From positions 113,097 through 177,096 of the forward strand of contig DF239332.1 in NCBI GenBank assembly GCA_000507305.1: a stretch of DNA of 64,000 nt, in the 5' to 3' direction. The notes under the pieces are model-generated. The model saw only the letters and a list, made by a program, of their open reading frames with translations. It did not search any database and was not told the origin of the DNA. Positions 11,301-20,672 of this stretch are shown here, piece by piece (within the stretch, counting starts at the first letter, position 1; the number at the start of each line of letters is the position of its first letter). Origin of the DNA: Breviolum minutum Mf 1.05b.01. Lineage: Eukaryota > Sar > Dinophyceae > Suessiales > Symbiodiniaceae. The translations under genes were made by a program, and so were the position numbers.

Positions 11301-14300
11301 TTGGTTAACACCTACCGTGTCGAATTTTTCTATCCTCACCGCAATTTAGAGCCAAGTTCCTCCACTCCGAGGTGCAGGGGGGAGAAGTGTGCTACCCAAG
11401 CCTTAAGTTGAAGGTAGAATTTACCCCGAACATCCCTGCGCCAAACACTATCGATTTTGTATTTAGGGTTTCTCAAAACTTAATCCCTACATATCACTAC
11501 ATAAGTTCAATTCAAGACAGCATACCGGGATTTGAGTTGAGAAAACATGCCGGATTTGCATGCCCTCCTCCATCTCTGGCCAGGTCAATGTAGTGGAGAA
11601 GCTTTCTGACACGGTGGGGCCATACAATGCAGCTGGGAGGGAGGTCATTCCATTCTTCTTCAGGCATTGTGAGGTATATATTTGATAGTTTCACTTGGGT
11701 ACGAATAATCATGACAACCGATTTTTCTTGCAGAACCTGCACCAAGAGAAACAGCTACAAAATTTGAGTCCAACAGAGTTTTCTTCAACCACATGTCGAT
11801 CTCTTTGCACTTCTTGAAGCGGGACTTTTGAGGAGCTGAAGGTGAAAATCATTCGTGGAGGAAAGCTGAAGGCTCCTTGGCTGGTGGATTTGATGAGGTA
11901 ATTCCAAAGGGATTTCCAGGTGATTCATAGATCCAAATCAAGATGGAATGTTGAAGATGAACCATTGGGGGACATCGGATATGGACTTTGTGAGGGTTTG
12001 CTGAGTTTGCTGAAGGTTTTTTTTTCATTCGGCACTTGGAAGAGGTTGATTCTTTGTGTCTCAGGTCTTAGGTGATCATGATTTTACTTTGGAAACCACC
12101 TCTATTTTTTAATCAATCCCTAGATTTTCACGGAGTTTTCGGTGTGCCACTGCACAAGATCCCCTAATCCACACACCGAGGCACGCAAAGGTGTGAATGT
12201 ACCTGACTGTGAGATTGACTGCGCAGCCCTCACGACCAAGGTTCACCTTGGAGATCTGGGGAACCAAAAGGGCTTCAATGGTACACAACATGCAGTATGA
12301 CATATGCAGTGCATACTGATCATCCTTATTATCGCAAGTGAAATGACACTTCACATTCATGTGTGAACATTGTTTGGACATGTTTGGACTCTGGTGTTTG
12401 AAGGACATCGAAGATGCCGAATATTTGTTGCAACTGGAGCCTCCAGTCGAATACATTTGTGTCCGGGCCCCCTTGATATGGGGCCATTCTTTGGCGTGGT
12501 GTTTTTTTGGTATGAAAACTGGTGCTGTTGGATGGAATGCTGTTAGCTATAATGTGTTTCAGCTGCAATTGCTTTTGATATCAAAGTATTGGAACTTATA
12601 GCTGTGATTGTGGTACCATGGAATCTAGCCCATTCAGGATGAATTCCTCTTCTCAATCGAGGTGCCACCTGTAGAAAGCAAAGTCGCCGCCTCTTTTTGT
12701 TTTTCTAAGCAATAAGTCAAGGAGTCAAGGTTAACAAGGTCGCGGTACATGACCTTACTCCACACCTTTCAGGAAAATGGTAGAGGCGACCTCAGGAGGG
12801 ATCACTGCATCTAAGACATTGTTAGCTAATCTGTAAGAACTTTGGATTTAGATGTGTGTCTGTTTTTCATAGATTTACTGCTGCAACTGTGCAAGTGGTA
12901 TCGATATATATATATATAATATTTATAATATATATATATATTTAAAACCCTGTGAAGAATGGGACGACCTATCGACTGGTGCAGGATTTCAGCCATCAAA
13001 AGGACGATACACTAACATAAGTTGACCAAAGTCCATCCCTCCACCGTTGGAAGTGCTCCAAGGTTGGACAAGTCTCAAGAAATGCTCACCTTACCTTCCA
13101 CAGTTCTCCCCCATGTCTCCCCCATGGTCCCACGTCACGGCACACCATGGCCTCCTGCTATGCAGATCTTCATAGATCTTCGTGACTTAGGTGTCCTTCG
13201 CTCAAAAGGGCCAAGATTTACAGGAATTGATTGACATCATGGATCGCTTGAACATCCCCGCAGAGAAGCGGCCGACCCTGAGATGCAGATATATACAAGT
13301 CGACACAGCTGGGGTGGTTGGATGTTTTTTTGTGTGTTGGAAATTGAGCATTCGGCATACATAGCCTGATTTTGTGTAGCAAACCACTTCAATCCCCTAG
13401 TTCTAAGCTTCAGAACATATCCTTAACAACACCCGTTCTGATCACAGAATTTGTTTGTCCCTTCTGTGGCCGAAAGTCTGAAGCATCTACCCTCGATTCG
13501 CCAACAAACATATATTCTACAGCCACTGGAACCAGCATATATCCCCCCTAGAAAAGAAATGAGGGACCCATTTCAAAAGAAAAGTCGTCTTCCAAATATA
13601 CAATAGATTTTCAGAGGATATGATGGAGTTTTTCTTTTCCGATTTTCTAAACAAAAAACTGAGGAAGATTTGTCCAAAGATTGAGAAGCCACAAGCCTTG
13701 ACCAACATCGAAGGCATCATTGAGAAATCTCAAGCATTGATGGTTGCCAGGCCATGACTCGACGCCCTTGCGATGGTTTTTTCAAGCAGTGAAAAGACCC
13801 GTACCCACGGCCGTTTTGGGGGCCGTTTTTTTTTAAAGTACATATAAGGACAGAGTATGTTGTAATTCACATTCCAGTGAGTGATTGTAGCTTCACCCAG
13901 ATATCTAGATAATATATGTAGGGATATGTAGTGATATAGTGATATTAATCATAACTATATGATGAATACAGTAGTAAAAATACCAAAAGGACATCTTTTC
14001 TTCAAAAGGTTTTGTCTCAACCTTTCCATGCTGACAACCCCAACTTGCTAATAAACAATATGTAAAAAACAACAAGAAATGTCGTTTTCTCGCAGCTTTC
14101 ATTCCAGGGGTGACTTGGGCGTGGAGCTGGAACTGGAGCGTGTACCTTTTGCACAAAAGTTGCTCATCGCTCGAGCCAAGAAGGTGTGGCGGTTTGGGTT
14201 GCGAGCCATGATGGGATGCCCCTGAAAATTGGATGGTTGGCTTCGACGATCCTGGCTTCCTTTTGGTAGGTGGAGAAAGCTTTTTGTTTGGGTTTTTGCT

Positions 14301-15963
14301 GTTGAACTTCGGGTATGTCTCCAAATTTGCGGGTGGACACAAAGCACATGAATACATATAGATTATATATAACATGTACCCATTATATGATACTATTTAT
14401 GTGTGCATGGTATGTGTATGAAAATATGCAGCTAGTATATAATATATGTATCGTTTGCATGATACATACATGATTGTTCATCGTTGTTTGAGTGTCATGT
14501 TGATGATAAATGATCGTAATAGCACTATACTTTTTCATCAAGGAACCTTGGACTGTGCAGCATTTGTGTCATTGATTGCCAGTGGCATTTTCACAATCTT
14601 AACTTGTTTGGTTCCAGGCTGGCCTTTTCGTCATCAATGCGACACAGATGGTTGCAGCTTGGGCCATGGAATGTAGAGAGATTGAATTTGGGTTTCATTG
14701 AGCTGCGACCTTGGGATCGTGTTCTGTGTTATGACCCGCTATACCTTGGAGAATGGACAGGATTTCCATACTTTCGTCTGTATCCAGGGATAGGTTGGTT
14801 TGATGGAAACATCATTACAGTTTTATCATTAATTACTGTATAAGACACAAATGTTGGTACATGAGCCCTCAGAGGGTTTTTGTATTTGTTCTTGGCTAGT
14901 TGCATTCGTGACAAGAGATTTTGAAGTTATCTTGATTGGATCAAGGGCATTCTCAAACTGTTGGAAGGTTTCATCATTTTTGCCATGAATCATATAATAC
15001 ATAATGTTGTATGCTCTTTTTTTGGGGGGGGATGGGTGGGTTGAGGAAAAGAATTACTGTATTCGAAATGTTAATATGGAGCAGAATGAGTCTTCAGTTC
15101 CAGCAGATGGTACAGGAGATTTTGCACGGCTCACATAGCATCAACAGTCACTGAGGAAAGCATGATTGAAAATCCGGTTCCAACTCGCTCGGAAGTATGC
15201 GACTTGCAGAATGCAGTGCAGCTTGATGCAACCACAGGGGTGGTCTGGATGTTGCACCACATACAAACCTACCATAGTGACAGTGTGATAGATATGTAAA
15301 TTTCATATCATCACCACGCAAGCTATGATGGACCTTGCAATTTCAGGTAAATTCTTGATCATGAGTCAAGGGATATGATGAAGGCAGACGATAGTGTTTT
15401 TGAGAAGGAATCTATATAATCTTGTTATTTTTGGGGCGCAGGTGGCCACTTTGTCCACTATGTGCACATGTTTGTACATGTGGACGTAGAATGTTTAAGA
15501 TTAGTTGTAAAGACGTTCAGAGGTACATCATGAACATCGTATCCATGTTTCTTTGTACATTGCATGTGTATATATATAATTATGATAGATTTTCATTGAA
15601 GTAGGACAGCTTAATCATGTACCATCACTGCATGTTTTCCAGCTAAACAAACCTCCAGGTTCGACGGAGCGGATGCGGTGATGCTGAGTGGTGAAGCTGC
15701 CAGTGGCAAATTCCCATTGGAAGCTGTGCGTGCCGAGGCAGATGCCGTGACTTGGCACAATGGAAAGGAATCGAACCATGAAGAACTCACGAATCAAAGT
15801 AATCTAAGGATTCTCAGGATTCTAAGTGCGAGAAAGGATGTGAAAGCTTCTTTACAACCCATGGGAACTTTGGGAAGTTCATGATTTTGACCAGCTGTGA
15901 ATGGGGACGAAATTGTTTGAGGCCCTTGAGGCGGAAGCTGTTCGTGACTTCTTGAAGCCACAG
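8353..15963 (+). CDS. Pyruvate kinase, many small exons, no C-terminal domain found
   Basis: Pyruvate kinase converts phosphoenolpyruvate and ADP to pyruvate and ATP in glycolysis. Recognised exons: 8353-8399 (KTKIVASLGPASW), 9002-9094 (IFRLNCSH), 9768-9819 (GRRVEVLGDLQ), 10242-10325 (GPKFRVGELEGEP), 10590-10661 (ITMKPT), 10955-10984 (LLIEDGIMK), 11032-about 11090, 11584-11613 (VVEKLSDT), 11833-11871 (IIRGGKLK), 12181-12240 (ARKGVNVP), 12404-12460, 13191-13282 (VSFAQKGQDL), 13664-13750 (PKIEKPQAL, LMVAR), 14108-14183 (GDLGVELELERV), 14618-14653 (ATQMV), 15156-15217 (IENPVPTRSEV), 15659-15737 (GADAVMLSGE), 15922-15963 (tentative). Catalytic K and E (PKIEKP), the metal-binding D (ARGDLG) and T (ATQM) are present. 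Many donors are GC (9095, 9820, 10662, 11872, 13751, 15218, 15738), one appears to be GA (10326), others are GT. The junction between the first two exons does not read in one frame. The C-terminal domain was not found before 18 kb. A possible earlier exon ends near 7839. Confidence 0.85.
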
Positions 15964-16576
15964 GTGGGGGAAAAAAATGTAAAAAGTAGGGGTTCTGGGG
16001 TGAGGTGGGTTGTATGTCCGCCTTTTGCGGTTTTATGTTTGTTGTCAATCTTTGTTCCTTGCCTTTGTCGTATTTTGTTAGGGTGTTTTTGGGGGCTTTC
16101 CTTGCCTAAGTTTTCATCCTACCCTGTTTCGTTTTTTTCCACACTTTTTCTTTTTGTTTTACTCTCCTTCATTTTTCCATATTTTTCCTATCTTCTGTTT
16201 TCTTTTCTTTGTGTTGTTCTGTTTGCCTCTTTTGTTTCACTTTTATGTGGTAAATTCTGTGACTATGGATTCTAAATTGTTATGCTTCTCGTTCTGAATG
16301 GTTTGTTTCAGGGTTGTTCGTCGTTGTGGTTTGCGCGCACTTGTTTGGTTTCTGCCCATCGTTTGCACTGCTTGGTGTTCTTTGGCATCATCTTCGGCAT
16401 ATGTCGGGACACCCAGATTGAGTATGCCATTTAAACTTCAGAGCGTCCAAATTGCCTTGTGTCGGCAATGTCAGATCTTGATCTTGATTAGTAAAACAGG
16501 AACCACAGTATATATATATATATACGTACAAATATATATGCATCTGCTGACACCCCTTTATTAATCACGATCCAAC

Positions 16577-17209
16577 ATGATGGTTGTTTATGAATCAACC
16601 TGGTTTTGTTGGGAGGTTCAAGGACTGGAGCAAGGCAAATTCCTCCAGATGCGGTCCTTTCGAGTTCTTGCTTTTCCTTGTTTGGCGTCGCTTGCTCTAG
16701 TTGAGCGTCGGGCATGGACTTGTGGCGACGCGTTTTGTGGAAGCTGGCCACACATCACGAACCGGCGCATTGCCTCCAGCGTTCCCAGGAGGGGCTATTA
16801 CCTCAGCGCCGAGCTCTGCGTTGGGTGGATCTTAAACCAGGAGAATATTGAGGCCTGGATGTATGCGCATGGGGTCCAGTCCTCTGAGATTCTGTCTCAG
16901 GGGGGAGACAAAGAGGATTATCCATCCTTGGAATTGAGCGACGACAGTGATGAGTGGGTGGGAGATGATGGAAAAGGCAACGTGTTACCACCGGATTGGC
17001 TTGTAAAGCGTGACCGGGACAACAGGTGGCCGGATGAGGAAATCACGTGGTTCTTAACTCTGCGCAGCGCGAGCGGTTCTGGGCTAAGCGCCACCGACCT
17101 CAAGGCGCTCCTAGCAGATACTGACTCCATGGCAAGGGGCGCAGCCCTTGCGGCAGATATGGGGGACACAGGCCCACTGAAAATCATTCCGGTGCCCAGT
17201 TTGATTTGA
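16577..17209 (+). CDS. Hypothetical protein (acidic, unrecognised)
   Basis: This open frame of 210 codons follows an AT microsatellite (about 16510-16525). The last two thirds look coding: they are rich in charged residues, include an acidic stretch around residues 113-132 (DYPSLELSDDSDEWVGDD), and continue LPPDWLVKRDRDNRWPDEE and SGSGLSATDLKALLADTD before TGA. I do not recognise a family. It lies just after the last pyruvate kinase exon but does not resemble the missing pyruvate kinase C-terminal domain. The real start may be a splice acceptor inside the frame instead of the first ATG. Confidence 0.3.
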   Translation: MMVVYESTWFCWEVQGLEQGKFLQMRSFRVLAFPCLASLALVERRAWTCGDAFCGSWPHITNRRIASSVPRRGYYLSAELCVGWILNQENIEAWMYAHGVQSSEILSQGGDKEDYPSLELSDDSDEWVGDDGKGNVLPPDWLVKRDRDNRWPDEEITWFLTLRSASGSGLSATDLKALLADTDSMARGAALAADMGDTGPLKIIPVPSLI

Positions 17210-17578
17210 GCAGTGGTCTTGTGACAAGATAAACATCCCTCTCAACATATACTTTTTTGAACAAACCGCGGCGGTGTACAAAAGAAGAAGACCATTGCCT
17301 TGCGATGTGTTCAGTACATCTGACAGTTGCCGGCCTGCTGAAAAGTGTTCGGGCAGTTTGCACACACTGGCAAGCATCTCATCTTGACAGGTCAGACTTG
17401 ATGTCATCTTACGAGGGTTCTAAGAGTATTGCCAGTTGCTGTGTCAAAATCACATCAACCATTTCTATCAAGAGCAATGGACAAGATTCGGTATTGCAAA
17501 CCTGAGGCCGTTTCGTGTCCAAGAGTTTTTTTGTTTTTTGGTGCCACTTTCAACTTTGTAAGTCTCTCTCAGTGAGCA

Positions 17579-18015
17579 ATGGCGCCCAAGACGCACAAGC
17601 ACACCTTGAAGTTGAAGAACAAACCGCCCACCGTGATTGAGAATGACACGGTCTTTACTGAGGCAATCAAATCTGCCAAGGGCATTCAGACCATCAACAA
17701 ACTTGAGTGGTCAAAACTGGTTCGTCATTGTGATGAGGAAGAGTTGAGCGATATGAAGCAGTATTTGAAGCACGACAAGGCGAACATGTCTCGCAAGATA
17801 GAGCGCCTCGGCGAGTTCAAGAAGGACATCAAACGCATCATTGCAGTCAGGGACTTTTTGAACGAGTGCATCGCCAAATCAATGGAGCTGACCCACGATG
17901 CGGTGGTGAGCGCGTTGGATGCCGATGAAAGTGAGCACACAGTTTCAGGAGTTGTAAAGTTGATAGATATACAACTTGGAGTTCGCAAAAATTCAATTCG
18001 TCAAATGGAAACGGG
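17579..18015 (+). CDS. Hypothetical protein, 5' exon with GTAAGT donor
   Basis: An ATG at 17579 opens a lysine-rich, mostly helical frame (MAPKTHKHTLKLKNKPP at the N-terminus, then a charged helical region with ERLGEFKKDIKRI). It ends at a perfect GTAAGT donor at 18016; the frame meets a stop two codons later, so splicing is the better reading. No known domain was recognised. The basic N-terminus and abundant charged helices would suit a nuclear or coiled-coil protein, but that is inference. The following exon cannot be placed: the next 11 kb are repeat and viral element, so the element may sit in this gene's intron. Confidence 0.5.
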
Positions 18016-18060
18016 GTAAGTAAATGGTAGTTCTTGGTCAGTTTTTTGCTCTAATTCAGT

Positions 18061-18345
18061 CAATGCTGAAAACGCATTGGAAATTTCGCAGGCCGATGCC
18101 TCACACGCATATGTGGATTTACAGCATCGTTCCAGACAATGCCCAAAACGCATACCCAGATGCCAAAAACGCGTTTATGGAATGATTTTAATCATTTTTT
18201 GGATGCTGAAAACGCATACCCCTTTGCCTAAAACACATACCCGTATGCTGAAAACGCATTGGTGTTTTATGAGCATAATTTCAGACAATGCCAAAAACGC
18301 ATAACCCTATGCCGAAAACGCATCCATCATATGCTGAAAACGCAT
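18061..18345. repeat. Irregular short repeat with ATGC..GCAT units
   Basis: About eight to ten copies of a loosely conserved unit of about 20 bases occur, with core ATGCTGAAAACGCAT or ATGCCAAAAACGCAT, often followed by ACCC. Each unit begins with ATGC and ends with GCAT, so its ends are inverted. Spacing between units is irregular. It lies in the presumed intron after 18015 and just left of the viral element. Confidence 0.6.
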
Positions 18346-18730
18346 CGGTCTTTGGACAGTTGGTGCCACAAACAGGCGCTAGACTTGGGGAAGAAAACTG
18401 CAGAAAGACGTCAGTTTTCACACACATGACACAATCCGAGGTCTCGTGAAAAATGGTTCAGCATTCGTCCGCTTTCGCAACAGTCTTCAAAACTTGACAT
18501 TCAGACACCATTTCAATCAGAATGTTTCCACAACCACCTTCAAAGATTTATTTTCAGACACCGTTCAACCAGTCTCACTGGTTGATGCTTTCCATCCGGA
18601 CGACCCATTTCACCATTGCACACTCGCCCCTCGCCGAGGTTATGAAGACAACGTGTTTTATGTGTTCCAGAGGCAACCTTTTCAAATGGTCTTCGTGTGT
18701 AGGATGTATGACATAAGATATTGACACATC
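18346..18730. other. Host flank left of the viral element
   Basis: No gene is supported. The open frame at 18446-18724 has no recognisable motif. Loosely repeated phrases such as CATTTCAATCAGAATG (about 18508) and CACTTCAACCAGAATG (about 18801) occur on either side of the presumed border, so the exact left edge of the element is uncertain. Confidence 0.3.
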
Positions 18731-19581
18731 ATGCTATATATTAACGGGACAAAAAAAACAGCACCATTTATCAAAATTTGAATTATAGTCTCAAAACAAT
18801 CACTTCAACCAGAATGTGGAAGAACGAGGGGACAAAGTTTGTCGTTTCAGGGGGAGTTTCCTTCCTCGTGGTTATACTATAGGGATATAATATAGTCCAT
18901 TTAAACCCGTATGACAATAAATTTATATCCCTGTCCCGTTCGTTTGTATCGTGCTTGTCAGAAGGGACGCCTACATCTACTTCACAATCAGTCGGGTGGG
19001 CGGGTCGTGAGTGAAATATTAAAATGAAAAAAAGAAGGGAAGTAAAAGGAAAAGAGAAAAAGGGGGGGTGCTGATGGGGGAGCGAACCGCTCAGTAAAGC
19101 AAACCCCACAGCACCCCAGAGAAGTGAAATGAGATGGAGAGCGATGTTTTTTTTGTAAATTTTTTGTAAGTAGAAAACTACGAATGTAAGAAAAAAATCC
19201 TTCTTTTAATTCACCCCCTTATATTCCTATCTTATGGGGAGGACTTGATTGCCGGTTCGTTGATACTTTCAATGTATTTTTTATTAACATCAACGAACCC
19301 CCTTTCAAGTTATATAGGAGCAGTAGGGGAAGACCTCCTTATTAAGGGCATCCCGTCTGGTTGCTTTTTCCATTGCCAGTTTAGGTAATGGAAATCCCTT
19401 CCAGACCAACCCCCTTTTGGGAATGACGACGATGACAAGTCTTTGGGGACAACGGCGAATGACGACGACGACGGCGACTTCGACAAAGGATGATAACAAA
19501 AACGACTTCGACAACCCATTTCCCCAACCCCAACCGAAAACATTTCAGTTGAGGTTGCCCCAAAACACTTTTTTCAACACA
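18731..19581. other. Left non-coding arm of the viral element
   Basis: About 850 bases without a convincing gene; the open frames present are low-complexity and overlap on both strands. It contains a G-rich and A-rich tract (about 19022-19072), a perfect stem-loop at 19254-19299 and the first early-type promoter motif at its right end. It may be the remains of a terminal repeat or an origin region, but no matching copy is seen at the right end. Confidence 0.4.
19254..19299. repeat. Perfect 11-bp stem-loop in the element's left arm
   Basis: GGTTCGTTGAT (19254-19264) and ATCAACGAACC (19289-19299) are exact reverse complements with a 24-base AT-rich loop. It lies in non-coding sequence near the presumed end of the element. 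It could be part of an origin, a terminus or a terminator; the sequence alone does not tell which. Confidence 0.65.
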
Positions 19582-19620
19582 AGACCCGAAATGACTTAAA
19601 GAAATGACGCCATATAGAAT
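19582..19620 (+). promoter_or_regulatory. Early-type promoter motif before the zinc-finger gene
   Basis: The block AGACCCGAAA, then ACTTAAAGAAA, then CCATATAGAAT recurs almost unchanged upstream of the polymerase gene (20616-20658), and its central part recurs upstream of the GIY-YIG gene. It lies about 15-50 bases before the likely start codon at 19634. Confidence 0.6.
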
Positions 19621-19633
19621 TAAGAAACTAGAA

Positions 19634-19939
19634 ATGACTTGCTACTTTTTTATGGATAGAAAAAAGCACACTATGGAGGAAGATGTTTTTGACCAGATGT
19701 TTGAAGCACTTCATCAGTCCGACACTCCTGCAACGACACCCCAAACAAACACACGATGGCAACCCGACGGAACATACAACAAAAAACCCCTTGACCCAAA
19801 CTATTTTAGTAAATACTACCAACAAAAACTAAAAACTCCCTTCACTTGCCCAGACTGCGGACGCACAATAAGTAGTAAATCAAATTATTCAAAGCATAGA
19901 GACACCGAAATATGTAAGCGAAACCGACGAGCGTGTTGA
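19634..19939 (+). CDS. C2H2 zinc-finger protein of the viral element
   Basis: A small protein of about 101 residues. The C-terminal part carries one C2H2 finger: CPDCGRTISSKSNYSKH followed by RDTEIC, with the pattern C-x2-C, then hydrophobic and serine-rich spacer, then H and C/H. I place the start at ATG 19634 (MTCYFFMDRKKH) or 19652; the upstream ATG at 19604 falls inside the promoter motif shared with the polymerase gene. It sits left of the convergent GIY-YIG gene with a gap of about 40 bases. Likely a DNA-binding or regulatory protein expressed early. The family is not recognised beyond the finger. Confidence 0.6.
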   Translation: MTCYFFMDRKKHTMEEDVFDQMFEALHQSDTPATTPQTNTRWQPDGTYNKKPLDPNYFSKYYQQKLKTPFTCPDCGRTISSKSNYSKHRDTEICKRNRRAC

Positions 19940-19978
19940 AAAATATTTTCAATAACAACTGATGTTGTTGAAAACATT

Positions 19979-20506
19979 TTACTGTGCTTCTTCGGGATGT
20001 GCCTTTTTGGTTTGAATGTGTATTGGTAGATAGTATCTAGAGATTAAACGCTGACATAATGGACATTCAATTTTCTCCAGTCTGTATTGGAGTATTTCGT
20101 CTTTATTTTTGTAGTAGTATTCTAGGGCACTTACCTTATCTTTTTCACGCTGTTCTTTGAATTTTTCGGGGTTGTCTTCAATCCATTCTTGCTTACTTCT
20201 ACCAGACACTACCTTATTAACACAAGTTGAAGTTTTTATATGGTGTCCTTCTCTTCTGAATAGTTCTTCTCTACTGACACACGGGAAATTTTCAATCAAC
20301 TCAATTTTACAGTTTTCAATTCCAAACTCACAGAAGAGTTCAAACACACTAATCTTTTTTGGATTAGTTCCTTTTTTGTATCTCTGATAATGTTCTCTAT
20401 GTCTTGTCATTCTTTTACTCAAACTTTCGCAGGTGCTTCCAATATAATATTTGTTGTATCCTACATCAGTGATTTTGTAAATCTTTCCGTTTTCATACCT
20501 ATTCAT
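19979..20506 (-). CDS. GIY-YIG endonuclease with C-terminal zinc finger
   Basis: A 175-residue protein. The N-terminus has the GIY-YIG signature (GKIYKI at about 7-12 and KYYIGST at about 19-25), followed by the arginine-containing helix (SKRMTRHREHY) and a conserved glutamate region (SREELFRREGHHI), which together form the catalytic core of this single-strand-nicking nuclease family. The C-terminus has CPLCQRLISRYYLPIHIQTKKAH, a C2H2-type finger that probably guides DNA binding. Such nucleases occur in large DNA viruses and mobile elements. The gene has its own upstream motif (20510-20545) and lies back to back with the polymerase gene. It may process element DNA or act as a selfish homing-type nuclease. 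Confidence 0.88.
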   Translation of the reverse strand: MNRYENGKIYKITDVGYNKYYIGSTCESLSKRMTRHREHYQRYKKGTNPKKISVFELFCEFGIENCKIELIENFPCVSREELFRREGHHIKTSTCVNKVVSGRSKQEWIEDNPEKFKEQREKDKVSALEYYYKNKDEILQYRLEKIECPLCQRLISRYYLPIHIQTKKAHPEEAQ

Positions 20507-20509
20507 ACC

Positions 20510-20545
20510 GATATATACCTTAAGTTGCCATTTCTCTAAATCACT
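20510..20545 (-). promoter_or_regulatory. Early-type promoter motif before the GIY-YIG gene
   Basis: On the minus strand the sequence reads TTTAGAGAAATGGCA and then a TATATA box just before the start codon. This resembles the TTAAAGAAATGACG core before the zinc-finger gene and TTAAAGAAAAGACA before the polymerase gene. Confidence 0.5.
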
Positions 20546-20615
20546 TTTAGTTTTTCATCAGTCAGGTTTGTTGGTTGAAATTGAACCAGCGACCCATAAA
20601 CCCCAACCCCCACAG

Positions 20616-20658
20616 AGACCCGAAAAACTACTTAAAGAAAAGACACCTTATATAATAT
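20616..20658 (+). promoter_or_regulatory. Early-type promoter motif before the polymerase gene
   Basis: AGACCCGAAAA, ACTACTTAAAGAAAAGACA and then TTATATAAT match the block at 19582-19620 over about 40 bases. It ends about 15 bases before the polymerase start codon at 20673. Confidence 0.6.
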
Positions 20659-20672
20659 AGGATATAGGATTA

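Noticed and set aside
18783..19109. Minus-strand 108-codon frame in the element's left arm
   Set aside because: Low-complexity phenylalanine/serine-rich start from a homopurine tract, no motif and no promoter of either class.
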